This document shows positions 1 to 11,662 of a stretch of DNA of 64,000 nt, in pieces. The DNA comes from Phytobacter diazotrophicus (lineage in GTDB: Bacteria > Pseudomonadota > Gammaproteobacteria > Enterobacterales > Enterobacteriaceae): NCBI GenBank assembly GCA_004346725.1, contig SMDE01000006.1, positions 62,001-126,000 on the forward strand, in the 5' to 3' direction. Below the pieces are notes generated by a model. The model was not told the DNA's origin. It searched no databases and saw only the letters and a program-made list of their open reading frames with translations. The first letter of the stretch is position 1. Each line of letters opens with the position of its first letter. The position numbers and the translations under genes were made by a program.

Positions 1-99
1 ATTGGCTGGCACCCGGACACGCGCATTTCGCTGTATGTGGGTTTCGCGTGGATTGTTCTGCTACTGATTGGCTGGATGTTTAAACGCCAGAAAGCATAA
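1..99 (+). CDS. proY: Proline-type amino acid permease ProY, 3' end only
   Basis: The window opens inside this gene; only the last 32 codons and a TAA stop are present. The peptide contains WHPDTRISLYVGFAWIV followed by a hydrophobic stretch and a short basic tail ending KRQKA. This matches the last transmembrane segment of ProY, an APC-family inner-membrane amino acid permease, as I remember it from E. coli. The tail after the last membrane segment is about ten residues shorter than the E. coli protein I recall. The position directly upstream of malZ is the K-12 order. Partial because it runs off the left edge. Confidence 0.85.
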   Translation: MGWHPDTRISLYVGFAWIVLLLIGWMFKRQKA

Positions 100-110
100 A
101 TTCGCTAATA

Positions 111-133
111 CCCGGTAGTGTCAGGCTACCGGG
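111..133 (+). terminator. Hairpin after proY, possible weak terminator
   Basis: CCCGGTAG and CTACCGGG form a perfect 8-bp stem with a 7-nt loop, 12 nt after the proY stop. No U-tract follows directly; only a short TTTT lies about 10 nt further on. It may therefore stabilise the mRNA 3' end rather than terminate strongly. Confidence 0.45.
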
Positions 134-331
134 CAAACGCTGTTTTACCACTATCCCATCATTTTCCATCTTACCGCGCTTATACCGACGAATCACATCT
201 GGCTTTGCGAAAAATATGCGCAGCGAGTTTTCTGCGCCCTGGTTCTCAACCCCATAAAAACGCAGAAAAGATGAGCTGTCGAGACGAGATTTATGCAAGA
301 GTGAGGTCATTTTTGACATAGGGGAAAGTCG

Positions 332-2149
332 ATGTTGCAAGCCTGGCATCTGCCTGTCGCGCCATTTGTAAAACAGAACAAAGACCAACTGGTGATGACA
401 CTCTGGCTAACCGGAAGTAAGCCTCCGTCTCGCGTCACGTTACGGGCCGAGATAGATAATGAAGAGACCTTGATACCGATGCGGCGGGTCCGCCTGACGC
501 CAAAATCAGGCGTGACGGCCTGGAGTGCAGCCATCTCACTGCAAAGTGGCCAGCCGCGGCGTCGTTACAGCTTTAAGCTACTGTGGGACGACCGCCAGCT
601 CTGGTTTACCCCGCAGGGGTTCAGCCCGTTTCCCCCTGCACGGCTGGAGCAATTCGCCGTCGATTCCCCTGACAGTGGGCCGCAGTGGGTAGCAGAACAG
701 GTGTTCTATCAGATCTTCCCCGATCGTTTTGCTCGTAGTGAACAACATCAAGATCAACAGAACAACGTTTACTATCACCACGCCGCAGGCCAGGAGATTG
801 TGCTGCGCGACTGGGATGAACCGTTGAGCGGCGAGGCCGGTGGCTCAACCTTTTACGGCGGCACGCTGGACGGTATCAGTGAAAAGCTGCCCTATCTGCA
901 TGAACTGGGTGTAACTGCGCTCTATCTGAACCCGGTCTTTGTCGCCCCTAGCGTGCATAAATACGATACGGAAGATTACCGTCACGTGGACGCACGTTTC
1001 GGCGACGATCAGGCACTGCTTCGCCTGCGTCGGAGTACCCATCGTCTGGGGATCCGTCTGGTACTGGACGGGGTCTTTAATCACAGCGGTGATTCACATG
1101 CCTGGTTTGACCGACACAACCGCGGCACCACTGGTGCCTGTCATAACCCCGCTTCCGAATGGCGTGAATGGTACAGTTTTGATGAGGATGGCCGCGCGCG
1201 TGACTGGCTGGGCTATTCCAGCCTGCCAAAGCTGGACTACCAGGCGCAAACTCTGGTGGACGAGATGTACCAGGGCGAAGACAGCGTGGTACGTCACTGG
1301 CTGAAAGCGCCCTGGAATATGGATGGCTGGCGGTTGGATGTGGTGCACATGCTGGGCGAGGGGGGCGGTGCGCGCAATAACCTGCAACATGTCGCCGGAA
1401 TAACCAAAGCCGCCAAAGAGACACTGCCTGAGGCCTATATCGTCGGCGAGCATTTCGGCGATGCGCGCCAGTGGCTACAGGCGGACGTGGAAGACGCCGC
1501 CATGAACTACCGCGGTTTTACCTTTCCGGTATGGGCGTTTCTGGCGAATACCGATATTTCGATGGATCCCCAGCGTATTGATGCGCACACCTGCATGGTG
1601 TGGATGGATAATTACCGCGCCGGGCTTTCGCATCAGCAACAGTTACGCATGTTCAACCAACTGGATAGCCACGACACACCGCGTTTTAAAACGGTGTTGG
1701 GGAAAGATGTGGCCCGGTTGCCGCTGGCGGTGGTTTGGCTGTTTACCTGGCCCGGCGTGCCCTGCATTTATTATGGTGATGAGGTTGGGCTGGACGGTGC
1801 CAACGATCCCTTCTGCCGCAAACCCTTCCCGTGGGATAAAGCGAAACAGGACACGGAACTGCTGGCGCTCTATCAGCGGCTGGCCCGTCTGCGCAAACGT
1901 AGCCAGGCGCTCTGTTACGGCGGCTGTCAGGTTATCTACGCCGAAGGGAACGTGGTGATCTTTTTGCGTTTGTATCAGCAAGAAAGGGTGCTGGTGGCGA
2001 TTAACCGTGGCGAGCCCTGCGAAGTTGTCCTGCCGGAATCGCCGCTACTGGATGTCAAAGTCTGGCACGGTAAAGAGGGCAAGGGCACATTGCAGGATGG
2101 GGTGCTGTCCTTACCGGCAATCTCTGCCTCTGTGTGGCAGGGGAACTAA
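332..2149 (+). CDS. malZ: Maltodextrin glucosidase MalZ (GH13)
   Basis: Cytoplasmic alpha-glucosidase that removes glucose from the reducing end of maltodextrins in maltose/maltodextrin metabolism. The 605 residues match the family length. An N-terminal beta-domain (about 1-120) precedes the GH13 barrel. The barrel motifs are visible: DGVFNH at 246-251, GWRLDVVHM with nucleophile D336, GEHF with acid/base E373, and the SHD motif with D448. The ATG is preceded by AGGGG at good spacing. In E. coli malZ belongs to the MalT regulon. I could not identify convincing MalT boxes in the 230 bp upstream, so control is inferred from the family only. Identity with E. coli MalZ is high throughout and there are no disruptions. 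Confidence 0.97.
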   Translation: MLQAWHLPVAPFVKQNKDQLVMTLWLTGSKPPSRVTLRAEIDNEETLIPMRRVRLTPKSGVTAWSAAISLQSGQPRRRYSFKLLWDDRQLWFTPQGFSPFPPARLEQFAVDSPDSGPQWVAEQVFYQIFPDRFARSEQHQDQQNNVYYHHAAGQEIVLRDWDEPLSGEAGGSTFYGGTLDGISEKLPYLHELGVTALYLNPVFVAPSVHKYDTEDYRHVDARFGDDQALLRLRRSTHRLGIRLVLDGVFNHSGDSHAWFDRHNRGTTGACHNPASEWREWYSFDEDGRARDWLGYSSLPKLDYQAQTLVDEMYQGEDSVVRHWLKAPWNMDGWRLDVVHMLGEGGGARNNLQHVAGITKAAKETLPEAYIVGEHFGDARQWLQADVEDAAMNYRGFTFPVWAFLANTDISMDPQRIDAHTCMVWMDNYRAGLSHQQQLRMFNQLDSHDTPRFKTVLGKDVARLPLAVVWLFTWPGVPCIYYGDEVGLDGANDPFCRKPFPWDKAKQDTELLALYQRLARLRKRSQALCYGGCQVIYAEGNVVIFLRLYQQERVLVAINRGEPCEVVLPESPLLDVKVWHGKEGKGTLQDGVLSLPAISASVWQGN

Positions 2150-2234
2150 CACCTACCAGAAAGCGCAGCGGGAATAGCGCAATTCCGATACTTTGTGCCA
2201 AAGTATATGCACGCTCCGGAATGAAGGTGAAATC

Positions 2235-4940
2235 ATGGATGGACTGGTACTGATAGCCTGTACTGTGTTGTTTCTATTGCTGGTGGTTATCCCGGTAATG
2301 TCGATTCTGGCTTACCGGCGTAGTAATGCGGCCAGAGATGAGCTGTCGCGCCTGCGCCAGCGCGTGGCTCTGCTTGAACAGCAGATGAGTGGTTATGCGC
2401 CGGGACATGCGCCTGCAGCGCAGGAGACCGCTTCTCCTGTTGACTCGCCTGAGGTTATCGTACCTGATGTTGTCGTACCTGAGGTTTCAGTTCCGGAACC
2501 GCAGCCAACGCCTGAACCCGAACCGGTTCCTATCGAACCGGCTCCGGTGAATGTCTGGGCGCGAGGGACGCCGGCGGCAACCGTGTCGGCCAGAGGTTCC
2601 ATTCCCCTACCGGAACGCGAGGAGCCCGCGTCTGGCAGCCAGGCTGGCGGTATGGTCACCGCGCTGTTGCGCTGGTTTATGCAAGGAAACCCGCTGGCAA
2701 AGCTGGGTATCATCCTGCTGTTTCTTGGGCTGGCCTTTCTCTTTCGTTATAGCGTTGAACGCTCGCTCTTCCCGCTGGAGCTGCGTCTGGCCGTTGCCGC
2801 GCTGGGTGCGATGGCGCTGTTATTCCTCGGCTGGCGTTTGCGACACAAGCAGCCTGTTTTTGCCTTAATTCTACAAGGTGGTGCAACAGGCGCGCTCTAT
2901 TTAACGGTCTTTGGCGCGTTTCGACTGTGGCAGATGCTCCCCATGTCGCTGGCGTTTGCGCTGTTATTGCTAATTTGCGCGGCCAGCGTCGGGCTGGCGG
3001 TGCTACAGCGCGCGTTGAGTCTGGCCATGCTGGCGAGTCTGGGTGGTTACGCCGCGCCGCTGCTGCTGTCTTCGGGCGGCGGCAGTCATGTCACGTTATT
3101 CTCTTTCTATTTATTACTGTCTGTCGGCATCCTGGCCATCAGCGTCTGGCAGCACTGGCGCGAACTCAACCTGTTGGGGATGTTCTTCACCTTCGGGGTG
3201 GGGGGAGTGTGGGGTATCGCCGACTACCGGCCTCAGTACTATCTGAGCTGCCAGCTCTTCCTGATTGCTAATCTGTTGATCTTCGGCGTATTGAGCGTGG
3301 CGCTGTCACTGCGTGCGCAAAAGAAAGGCAAGCGCATTATCGATGGCGTGCTGCTCTTTGCCCCGCCGCTGATAGGGTTTGGCATGCAATATGCCATCAC
3401 ACAGCACCTGACATATGGCCCGGCACTCAGTGCGCTGGGTTACGGCGCGTTTTATATGCTGCTGGCCTGGAGCGCCGTAAAACGCTTTCCTGCGGCGGGA
3501 AAACCGCTTGTTCTGGCGGCGCTGGCACTTGGCGGCGCATTCACCACGCTTGCTATTCCGCTGGCGCTTTCAGCCCGCTGGACTGCGATGGCCTGGGCGC
3601 TGGAAGGGTTGGGCGTACTGTGGCTTGGCGTGATGCAAGGCCAGCGTCGCATGAGCTATAGCGGTACGGGTTTGTTGGTACTGGCGCTCGGCAGTGCGCT
3701 ATGGGCGATGACCGACGGCACAACGGCGTTCTCGGTGATGGTGATTTTTGCGGTATTAAGCGCGACCTGGCTGGTTGCCGCCAGATTGTGGCGTCGCCTG
3801 CCGGCACCGGGCGGCCTGGTGCTGTTGGCGGGCGGTATCGCCTTCTGGCTGGTGGCACTCTGGGGCGCGTCTGACTGGATACTCAATAAAGGCATTCCGG
3901 CGGCGGTACTGGGACTGCTGGCGCTGTCGGTTTGGGGCTGGCGCTATATGGCACGGCGGCTTCACTGGCGGGCGTTGCACTATGCTGTATGGCTGCTTTG
4001 GCCCGTGATGCTGGTGGTTTTGCTCTGGCAGTTGACTATCGAGCGACAATTGTTGGGGGCGGGCTGGCAAAACCTCGCCTGGTGCGTGGCGCTGCCCTCG
4101 GCGTACTTACTGTTATTGCGGGAGCGCAGAGTTCCTGCCCGGTTGTCGCAAGGGCTTCATATTTCGCTGCTGTGGATGATTTTACTGGCGGCGGGAACCG
4201 AGCTTTTCTGGTTTGTTGATGCACTACCCTGGGGAATGGATGCCTGGCGTATCGGCTTGCCGATGGCGGCTGGCGGCATAGTTATTCTGCTGCTTCACGG
4301 CGGCATTCGTCGCAACATTTGGCCGCTACGCGTCTGGCCTGCACTCTATGGTCAATTGGGGCCGCTGCCGCTTATCCCGCTGTTAGTTTTTCTGCTGGTG
4401 GCAGGCAATATGCATGACGGGCGCGTTATTCACTCCCTTTATCTGCCGCTGGTTAATCCGCTGGAAGAGGGGGCAGCCTTCGCGCTGCTCGGCGTGTGGT
4501 TCTGGTGTCGTTATGCGCGGCCGCGCCTGCCTGCGACCGTTACGCCATTGGTTGCACCTGCGCTGCTGGCGCTGGCTTTCTGGTGGATTAACGGACTATT
4601 GCTGCGCCTGCTTGCGCACTATGGCGGTGTGGACTGGGATAGCGAAAGCCTGTGGAATTCGCGTCTGATTCAGACCAGTTTCGCGCTGTTCTGGATGTTG
4701 GGTGCGCTGGTGGTGATGCTGCTGGCTACCCGGCGTGGGTCACGGCACCAGTGGCTCGGCGGCGCGGCGTTGCTAGGGGTTGTCATCGTGAAGTTAATGC
4801 TGGTAGACAGCGCGGGCGGTGGCGGCCTGGCGCGGGCTATCGCCTTTATTGGCGTGGCGGTGCTGGTGTTAATCGTGGGGTATTTCTCTCCCTTACCGCC
4901 TAAAGGGGCGAAGGCGTTCAGCGAGGAAGAAAAATCATGA
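2235..4940 (+). CDS. DUF2339-family polytopic membrane protein
   Basis: A 901-residue protein I assign to the DUF2339 family from its architecture: a single N-terminal membrane segment (about 5-26), a short coiled coil (32-51), a Pro/Glu/Val-rich linker (about 68-105), then many consecutive hydrophobic helices from about residue 145 to the C-terminus. The function of the family is unknown. The ATG at 2235 is chosen because GAAGGTG lies just upstream; an in-frame extension back to 2193 lacks such a site. The stop overlaps the next ATG by 4 nt, so it is almost certainly translated together with the DUF3999 gene. Neither gene sits between malZ and acpH in E. coli K-12. Base composition is GC-rich like the neighbours, so recent transfer is not indicated. 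Confidence 0.8.
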   Translation: MDGLVLIACTVLFLLLVVIPVMSILAYRRSNAARDELSRLRQRVALLEQQMSGYAPGHAPAAQETASPVDSPEVIVPDVVVPEVSVPEPQPTPEPEPVPIEPAPVNVWARGTPAATVSARGSIPLPEREEPASGSQAGGMVTALLRWFMQGNPLAKLGIILLFLGLAFLFRYSVERSLFPLELRLAVAALGAMALLFLGWRLRHKQPVFALILQGGATGALYLTVFGAFRLWQMLPMSLAFALLLLICAASVGLAVLQRALSLAMLASLGGYAAPLLLSSGGGSHVTLFSFYLLLSVGILAISVWQHWRELNLLGMFFTFGVGGVWGIADYRPQYYLSCQLFLIANLLIFGVLSVALSLRAQKKGKRIIDGVLLFAPPLIGFGMQYAITQHLTYGPALSALGYGAFYMLLAWSAVKRFPAAGKPLVLAALALGGAFTTLAIPLALSARWTAMAWALEGLGVLWLGVMQGQRRMSYSGTGLLVLALGSALWAMTDGTTAFSVMVIFAVLSATWLVAARLWRRLPAPGGLVLLAGGIAFWLVALWGASDWILNKGIPAAVLGLLALSVWGWRYMARRLHWRALHYAVWLLWPVMLVVLLWQLTIERQLLGAGWQNLAWCVALPSAYLLLLRERRVPARLSQGLHISLLWMILLAAGTELFWFVDALPWGMDAWRIGLPMAAGGIVILLLHGGIRRNIWPLRVWPALYGQLGPLPLIPLLVFLLVAGNMHDGRVIHSLYLPLVNPLEEGAAFALLGVWFWCRYARPRLPATVTPLVAPALLALAFWWINGLLLRLLAHYGGVDWDSESLWNSRLIQTSFALFWMLGALVVMLLATRRGSRHQWLGGAALLGVVIVKLMLVDSAGGGGLARAIAFIGVAVLVLIVGYFSPLPPKGAKAFSEEEKS

Positions 4941-6313
4941 AATGGAAGATAGCGATTTTTACCGGCGCGTTATGGTGCGCGGCGTTACCGGGGCTTGCCC
5001 AGGAAACCGCCCCGGAGTCGCCGCAGGATTATGCCTGGGGCAGGTCGCTTACGACAGCGGCCTCATCGCCCTGGTATCGGGTTACGCTACCCGACGATGT
5101 CTACCAGCAAAGCGTCTGGCCCGATCTGCGCGATGTCCGGGTGTTTAACCATCAGGGTGAGCGTGTGCCCTTTACGCTCCAGGTGCAGCAGGAGGCGCAG
5201 CCCGCGCCGAAGGAGCAGGCTTTACGCCTTTTCCCTCTTGCAGCTTCACCTGTTGAAAAGCTGTCAGATTCCGGGGAACGGGTCTGGCTGCGTTCCCCGG
5301 AGGGTTATGAAATCAAGCTTGAAGGGGAACGCATTAACACGATGGGCGAGAGCTATCTGTTGGCGCTGCCGGATAACGTGCAAAGACAGAACGTCACACA
5401 GCTTCAGCTTAGCTGGGATAAACCGGCGGTGAACTGGCAGGGGAAAGCATCGCTCTACTACAGCAGTGATATGAAAGAGTGGGATTTGATGCAGGCGGAT
5501 GCGCCGCTGATGGACGTCGCGAGCGGCAGCGATCGCCTGACGCTGAATACCATCAACATTACTCTTTCGATGGTTACCAATACCCCGCGCTATTTACTGC
5601 TGGTGTTTGATAAGCCGCAGTTGCCTGTCACGCTTACCCGCGCAGTGGTGATTGAAAACCCGCAATCGACGGAGATAACGAACGTGGCCCTGCCCGCAGC
5701 CGGGCGTGCGCTCTCGCAGGATAAGGCGCTTTACCATTGGGCCAGCCCGCAGCCTGTGACCTCCATTTCCCTGAGTCTGGAAGAGGAGGGTACGCTGCCG
5801 GTAGAGATCGCCTGGCGCTCCGGCGCCGATGAGGCGTGGCGACCGCTTACGAAAACAGTGCTGTGGAATTTAAATAACCAGATATCAGAGCCAATCCCCG
5901 TCACGGTGGGTAACGTGCAGGAGATTCAGGTGACAACGGTCAACGCTCACCTGCCGAAAGTCGTGCCGCAATTGACAGGGCTACGACCAGGCCAGACGCT
6001 TATCTTTAATGCCCAGGGGAGCGGCCCGTACATTCTTGCGTGGGGGAATAAAGCGGCGCAAAGCGTGGCAACGGATCTCGATGCGTTGATTCCTGCGGCT
6101 TTACGCCAGAAGCATGCGCCGGAAAGCCTGCCAGAGGCGTGGGTCGGCGACGAGGTAAAACTGGGCGGCGAAGCGCGTCTGAGCGCCATCTCACCGATTG
6201 AGCAGCGTAGCCAGTGGCTTACCGGCCTGGTCTGGGCCGCGCTGGTGCTGGGGGTACTGGCGCTGGCATGGATGGCGCTGCGTATCTGGCGCGAGGTGAA
6301 AGAGAAGGCGTAA
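4937..6313 (+). CDS. DUF3999-family envelope protein
   Basis: A 458-residue protein. It has a cleavable-looking signal peptide (MKWK, hydrophobic core, cleavage near LAQ at about 22), a long exported beta-rich region and one C-terminal membrane helix (about 428-449) ending in basic residues. This is the layout of the DUF3999 family, whose role is unknown. The ATG overlaps the TGA of the DUF2339 gene (ATGA), which implies translational coupling and probably a physical partnership at the inner membrane. The stop codon directly abuts the convergent acpH stop, leaving no room for a separate terminator. Confidence 0.78.
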   Translation: MKWKIAIFTGALWCAALPGLAQETAPESPQDYAWGRSLTTAASSPWYRVTLPDDVYQQSVWPDLRDVRVFNHQGERVPFTLQVQQEAQPAPKEQALRLFPLAASPVEKLSDSGERVWLRSPEGYEIKLEGERINTMGESYLLALPDNVQRQNVTQLQLSWDKPAVNWQGKASLYYSSDMKEWDLMQADAPLMDVASGSDRLTLNTINITLSMVTNTPRYLLLVFDKPQLPVTLTRAVVIENPQSTEITNVALPAAGRALSQDKALYHWASPQPVTSISLSLEEEGTLPVEIAWRSGADEAWRPLTKTVLWNLNNQISEPIPVTVGNVQEIQVTTVNAHLPKVVPQLTGLRPGQTLIFNAQGSGPYILAWGNKAAQSVATDLDALIPAALRQKHAPESLPEAWVGDEVKLGGEARLSAISPIEQRSQWLTGLVWAALVLGVLALAWMALRIWREVKEKA

Positions 6314-6895
6314 TTACAGCGTTCTGGCTTCTGCCTGCGCCATCATGCGTGGGTAGAATTGCCAGAACTTCTCTTCCAGCGCCTCGTAGTGGTTATCCAG
6401 GTCCTGCCACGAGTCACGCAGGGCATCGAGTCGCGGTCGGCGGCTGGCCATGCCGTTTAGCACCCGTTGGATAAAATCCATCTCCCGGTAGCGCTCCAGC
6501 CAGCGCTCCGACCATAAATAATCATTTAAATTGACGAAACGTGGCGGCGCCTCCGGCAGGATCACACTGACTTGTGCATGCGCGTAGCCGACAAATTCGC
6601 TAAGCGGCATTGAGGGCGAGATCTGCTCCCAGTGGCGCGAGACGAAATGATCCCACATCACATCAAGCGTGATTGGCGCGACACGGCGTGTTTCAGGACG
6701 AAACCAGACGCGCGCTTCTTTGACTTCCGGCAGGTTGTCGGTCAGTACGTCGATACGGCGGTGCATATGGATGCCGGAAACCACGTCGGGCGCGTAGAGT
6801 TCATCCGGGTTGCCGCGAACAAAATCCGCCAGCAAATTACCGGAAAGCGAACTATTGGCGAGGTGAGCCAGGTGCAGGTGTGCGAGAAAATTCAT
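6314..6895 (-). CDS. acpH: Acyl carrier protein phosphodiesterase AcpH
   Basis: Hydrolyses the phosphopantetheine group from holo-ACP to give apo-ACP in the cytoplasm. The 193 residues match E. coli AcpH (YajB) in length. The N-terminus [10 protein letters not shown] and the HMHRRID segment with its metal-binding His/Asp cluster are typical of the HD-like fold of this family. It converges on the DUF3999 gene with stop codons abutting, and diverges from queA across a 199-bp spacer. Confidence 0.93.
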   Translation of the reverse strand: MNFLAHLHLAHLANSSLSGNLLADFVRGNPDELYAPDVVSGIHMHRRIDVLTDNLPEVKEARVWFRPETRRVAPITLDVMWDHFVSRHWEQISPSMPLSEFVGYAHAQVSVILPEAPPRFVNLNDYLWSERWLERYREMDFIQRVLNGMASRRPRLDALRDSWQDLDNHYEALEEKFWQFYPRMMAQAEARTL

Positions 6896-7094
6896 CGTTA
6901 TACTCGTTTTTGTTCAGGTCGCATATCGTAGCGGCGTGGGTCATTCACCAGCGATGATTGGGAATTTCCTGTGCTGCCGCCATTTGTAATGCGAATTATT
7001 TAGAGTATATGAACTCTCCGGAGGGGTAAAGGTTGCAGGGAGAACGCCCCGGCACTAGACTACCCGCCTCTTATTTACGTCTCGAGTTAGTGTC

Positions 7095-8165
7095 ATGCGC
7101 GTTGCCGATTTTTCCTTTGAATTACCTGAATCCCTGATTGCCCATTATCCGCAGCCTGAGCGCAGCAGTTGCCGCTTGCTGTCGCTGGACGGGCCGACAG
7201 GCGCGCTTGCGCACGGTACGTTCACGGATTTACTCGACAAACTGAATCCTGGCGACCTGTTGGTCTTCAATAATACCCGCGTGATCCCGGCGCGCCTGTT
7301 CGGGCGCAAAGCCAGCGGCGGTAAGATTGAAGTGCTGGTTGAGCGTATGCTTGATGATAAGCGCATTCTGGCGCACATCCGTGCCTCTAAAGCACCGAAA
7401 CCGGGCGCGGAACTGTTGCTGGGCGATGACGAGAGCATCAATGCCACCATGGTGGCCCGTCATGATGCGCTGTTCGAAGTGGAATTTAACGACGAACGTC
7501 CGGTGCTTGATATTCTTAACGCCATCGGCCATATGCCGCTGCCGCCTTATATTGACCGTCCTGACGAAGACGCTGACCGTGAGCTTTACCAGACGGTCTA
7601 TAGCCAGAAGCCGGGTGCGGTTGCGGCGCCTACCGCCGGTCTGCATTTTGATGAACCGCTGCTGGCGCGTTTGCGCGAGAAGGGGATTGAGATGGCATTC
7701 GTCACGCTGCACGTCGGGGCGGGAACCTTCCAGCCGGTGCGCGTGGACAGCATCGAAGACCATATTATGCACTCTGAGTACGCCGAAGTGCCGCAGGAGG
7801 TTGTCGATGCGGTGCTGGCGGCCAAAGCGCGTGGCAATCGTGTTATCGCCGTGGGGACCACCTCCGTGCGTTCGCTGGAAAGCGCGGCGCAGGCGGCGAA
7901 AAATGCATTGATCGAGCCCTTCTTTGGCGATACGCAAATCTTTATTTTTCCGGGCTATCAATATCAGGTTATCGATGCGCTGGTGACCAATTTCCACCTG
8001 CCGGAATCGACCCTGATTATGCTCGTTTCGGCTTTCGCTGGTTATAAGCACACCATGCACGCCTACCAGGAAGCGGTTGCGCACAAATATCGCTTTTTTA
8101 GTTACGGTGATGCGATGTTTATCACGTACAATCCGCAGGCAATTAATGAACGTCCGGGTGAGTGA
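7095..8165 (+). CDS. queA: S-adenosylmethionine:tRNA ribosyltransferase-isomerase QueA
   Basis: Transfers and isomerises the ribosyl moiety of SAM onto preQ1 in tRNA to form epoxyqueuosine, the penultimate step of queuosine synthesis. The 356 residues equal the E. coli length. Conserved segments such as [12 protein letters not shown], the MPLPPYI motif and PTAGLHFD are present. It heads the queA-tgt pair, and with queC at 52898 the window holds three queuosine-pathway genes. The reading frame is intact. Confidence 0.97.
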   Translation: MRVADFSFELPESLIAHYPQPERSSCRLLSLDGPTGALAHGTFTDLLDKLNPGDLLVFNNTRVIPARLFGRKASGGKIEVLVERMLDDKRILAHIRASKAPKPGAELLLGDDESINATMVARHDALFEVEFNDERPVLDILNAIGHMPLPPYIDRPDEDADRELYQTVYSQKPGAVAAPTAGLHFDEPLLARLREKGIEMAFVTLHVGAGTFQPVRVDSIEDHIMHSEYAEVPQEVVDAVLAAKARGNRVIAVGTTSVRSLESAAQAAKNALIEPFFGDTQIFIFPGYQYQVIDALVTNFHLPESTLIMLVSAFAGYKHTMHAYQEAVAHKYRFFSYGDAMFITYNPQAINERPGE

Positions 8166-8183
8166 TCTCCCCTGACCGTCGTA

Positions 8184-8243
8184 GCCCGGCTAAGCGATAG
8201 CGCCAGCCGGGGCACTATTAGCACCCTGGCGTGATGCCGGGGT
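8184..8243. repeat. REP-type hairpin plus second hairpin between queA and tgt
   Basis: The first structure (8184-8213) has GCCCGGCT pairing with AGCCGGGG and an inner GCG/CGC, the form of a repetitive extragenic palindrome. A second 8-bp hairpin (8223-8243, ACCCTGGC with GCCGGGGT, one wobble) follows before the tgt ribosome-binding site. Neither has a U-tract, so they look like mRNA-stability structures rather than terminators. Confidence 0.65.
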
Positions 8244-8273
8244 GAATTGTTAACCATCAGACTGTCTCTCTGA

Positions 8274-9416
<1,143 letters not shown>

Positions 9417-9438
9417 TTTTAATAATGAGGGAATTTGA

Positions 9439-9777
9439 ATGAGCTTTTTTATTTCTGATGCGGTAGCAGCAACAGGCGGCGCGGCAGGTGGCAGCCAGAG
9501 CCCGATGTCTCTGATCCTGATGTTGGCGGTGTTTGGTCTGATTTTTTACTTCATGATCCTTCGCCCACAGCAGAAACGCACCAAAGAACATAAAAATCTG
9601 ATGAACTCCATCGCGAAAGGTGATGAAGTGCTGACCAACGGTGGTCTGGTTGGTCGCGTAACCAAAGTAGCGGAAACTGGCTACATTGCTATCGCGCTGA
9701 ACGATACCACCGAAGTGGTTATCAAACGTGACTTCGTAGCTGCCGTTCTGCCGAAAGGCACCATGAAGGCGCTGTAA
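9439..9777 (+). CDS. yajC: Sec translocon accessory protein YajC
   Basis: Small inner-membrane subunit that associates with SecDF at the SecYEG translocon. The 112 residues are two more than E. coli YajC because of a short insertion in the N-terminal glycine-rich part. One membrane helix (about 24-44, LILMLAVFGLIFYFMIL) is followed by RPQQKR and a cytoplasmic beta-rich domain with GDEVLTNGGLVGRV. Start is ATG after GAGG. It is followed by secD with a 27-nt gap. Confidence 0.96.
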   Translation: MSFFISDAVAATGGAAGGSQSPMSLILMLAVFGLIFYFMILRPQQKRTKEHKNLMNSIAKGDEVLTNGGLVGRVTKVAETGYIAIALNDTTEVVIKRDFVAAVLPKGTMKAL

Positions 9778-9804
9778 TTTCTTGTTTTCCCAAAGGGAAC
9801 TGCC

Positions 9805-11652
9805 GTGTTAAACCGTTATCCTTTGTGGAAGTACATTATGCTGGTCGTCGTCATTGCCGTCGGCCTGCTCTACGCACTTCCCAACCTGTATGGTGAGGAT
9901 CCGGCTGTTCAGATCACTGGTGCGCGCGGTGTCGCCGCCAGTGAGCAAACGCTGATCCAGGTCCAGAAAACTCTACAAGAAGAAAAAATCGACGCGAAGT
10001 CTGTGGCACTGGAAAACGGCGCTATTCTCGCTCGCTTTGACAGCACTGACGTTCAGTTACGCGCGCGTGAAGCGCTGGTGTCTGAGCTGGGTGACCAGTT
10101 TGTCGTGGCGCTTAACCTTGCTCCGGCCACCCCGCGCTGGCTGAGCGCAGTCAATGCCGAACCCATGAAACTGGGTCTTGACCTGCGTGGCGGCGTGCAC
10201 TTCCTGATGGAAGTGGACATGGACACCGCGCTTGGCAAACTCCAGGAACAGAATATCGACAGCCTGCGTAGCGATCTGCGCGATAAAGGCATTCCTTACA
10301 CCACTGTGCGTAAGGAAGATAACTATGGCCTGAGCATTCTCTTCCGCGATGCCAGCGCACGTGACCAGGCGGTCACTTATCTGACCCAACGTCACCGTGA
10401 TCTTGTTATCACCAGCCAGGGCGACAATGCGCTGCGTGCGGTGATGTCCGACGCGCGTCTGAGCGAAGCCCGCGAATACGCGGTGCAGCAAAACATTAAT
10501 ATCCTGCGTAACCGTGTGAACCAACTCGGCGTCGCTGAGCCGCTGGTACAGCGTCAGGGTTCAGACCGTATTGTGGTTGAGTTGCCGGGTATTCAGGATA
10601 CGGCGCGTGCGAAAGAGATTCTGGGTGCAACGGCGACGCTGGAATTCCGTCTGGTAAACAGCAATGTTGATCAGGCCGCCGCCGCCGCGGGCCGCGTTCC
10701 GGGCGATTCCGAAGTGAAGCAGACCCGCGAAGGCAACCCGGTTGTGTTGTACAAACGGGTGATTCTGACCGGTGACCATATCACGGACTCCACGTCCAGC
10801 CAGGATGAGTACAACCAGCCACAGGTGAACATTTCCCTGGATAGCGCTGGCGGTAACATCATGTCTAACTTCACGAAGGACAACATCGGCAAACCGATGG
10901 CGACCCTGTTCGTGGAGTACAAAGACAGCGGTAAGAAAGACGCGAATGGCCGCGCTATTCTGGTGAAAGAGGAAGAGGTGATTAACATCGCCAATATCCA
11001 GTCTCGTCTGGGTAACAGCTTCCGTATCACCGGTATCAGTAACCCGACCGAAGCGCGTCAGCTCTCTCTGCTGCTGCGTGCCGGTGCGCTGATTGCGCCG
11101 ATTCAGATTGTTGAAGAACGTACCATTGGTCCAACACTGGGGATGCAGAACATCACTCAGGGGCTGGAAGCCTGTCTGGCAGGTCTGGTGGTCTCCATCA
11201 TCTTCATGATCTTCTTCTATAAGAAGTTTGGTCTGATCGCGACGAGCGCACTGATTGCCAACCTGGTACTGATTGTCGGCATTATGTCCCTGCTGCCAGG
11301 GGCGACGCTCACCATGCCGGGTATTGCGGGTATCGTGTTAACCCTTGCGGTCGCGGTCGATGCTAACGTACTGATAAACGAACGTATCAAAGAAGAGTTG
11401 AGTAACGGTCGTTCGGTGCAGCAAGCCATTGATGAAGGTTATAAAGGCGCGTTCAGTTCCATCTTCGATGCGAACGTCACCACGCTGATTAAAGTCCTGA
11501 TCCTGTACGCAGTGGGTACGGGCGCCATCAAAGGCTTTGCCATTACAACCGGTATCGGTGTGGCAACGTCGATGTTTACTGCCATTGTCGGCACCCGTGC
11601 CATCGTGAACCTGCTGTACGGCGGCAAGCGCGTTAAAAAGCTGTCTATCTGA
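9805..11652 (+). CDS. secD: Protein translocase subunit SecD
   Basis: Inner-membrane RND-family subunit that, with SecF, uses the proton gradient to help pull preproteins across the membrane. The 615 residues equal E. coli SecD. It has an N-terminal helix (about 8-28), the GLDLRGG motif opening the large periplasmic region, and five further C-terminal helices that include the [13 protein letters not shown] motif. The start is GTG with AAAGGGA upstream, as in E. coli. secF follows after 10 nt. Confidence 0.97.
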   Translation: MLNRYPLWKYIMLVVVIAVGLLYALPNLYGEDPAVQITGARGVAASEQTLIQVQKTLQEEKIDAKSVALENGAILARFDSTDVQLRAREALVSELGDQFVVALNLAPATPRWLSAVNAEPMKLGLDLRGGVHFLMEVDMDTALGKLQEQNIDSLRSDLRDKGIPYTTVRKEDNYGLSILFRDASARDQAVTYLTQRHRDLVITSQGDNALRAVMSDARLSEAREYAVQQNINILRNRVNQLGVAEPLVQRQGSDRIVVELPGIQDTARAKEILGATATLEFRLVNSNVDQAAAAAGRVPGDSEVKQTREGNPVVLYKRVILTGDHITDSTSSQDEYNQPQVNISLDSAGGNIMSNFTKDNIGKPMATLFVEYKDSGKKDANGRAILVKEEEVINIANIQSRLGNSFRITGISNPTEARQLSLLLRAGALIAPIQIVEERTIGPTLGMQNITQGLEACLAGLVVSIIFMIFFYKKFGLIATSALIANLVLIVGIMSLLPGATLTMPGIAGIVLTLAVAVDANVLINERIKEELSNGRSVQQAIDEGYKGAFSSIFDANVTTLIKVLILYAVGTGAIKGFAITTGIGVATSMFTAIVGTRAIVNLLYGGKRVKKLSI

Positions 11653-11662
11653 GGAGTGCGTT

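Noticed and set aside
100-331. MalT boxes upstream of malZ
   Set aside because: MalT control is expected from E. coli, but no sequence here matches the GGGGA(T/G)GAGG box well enough to call.
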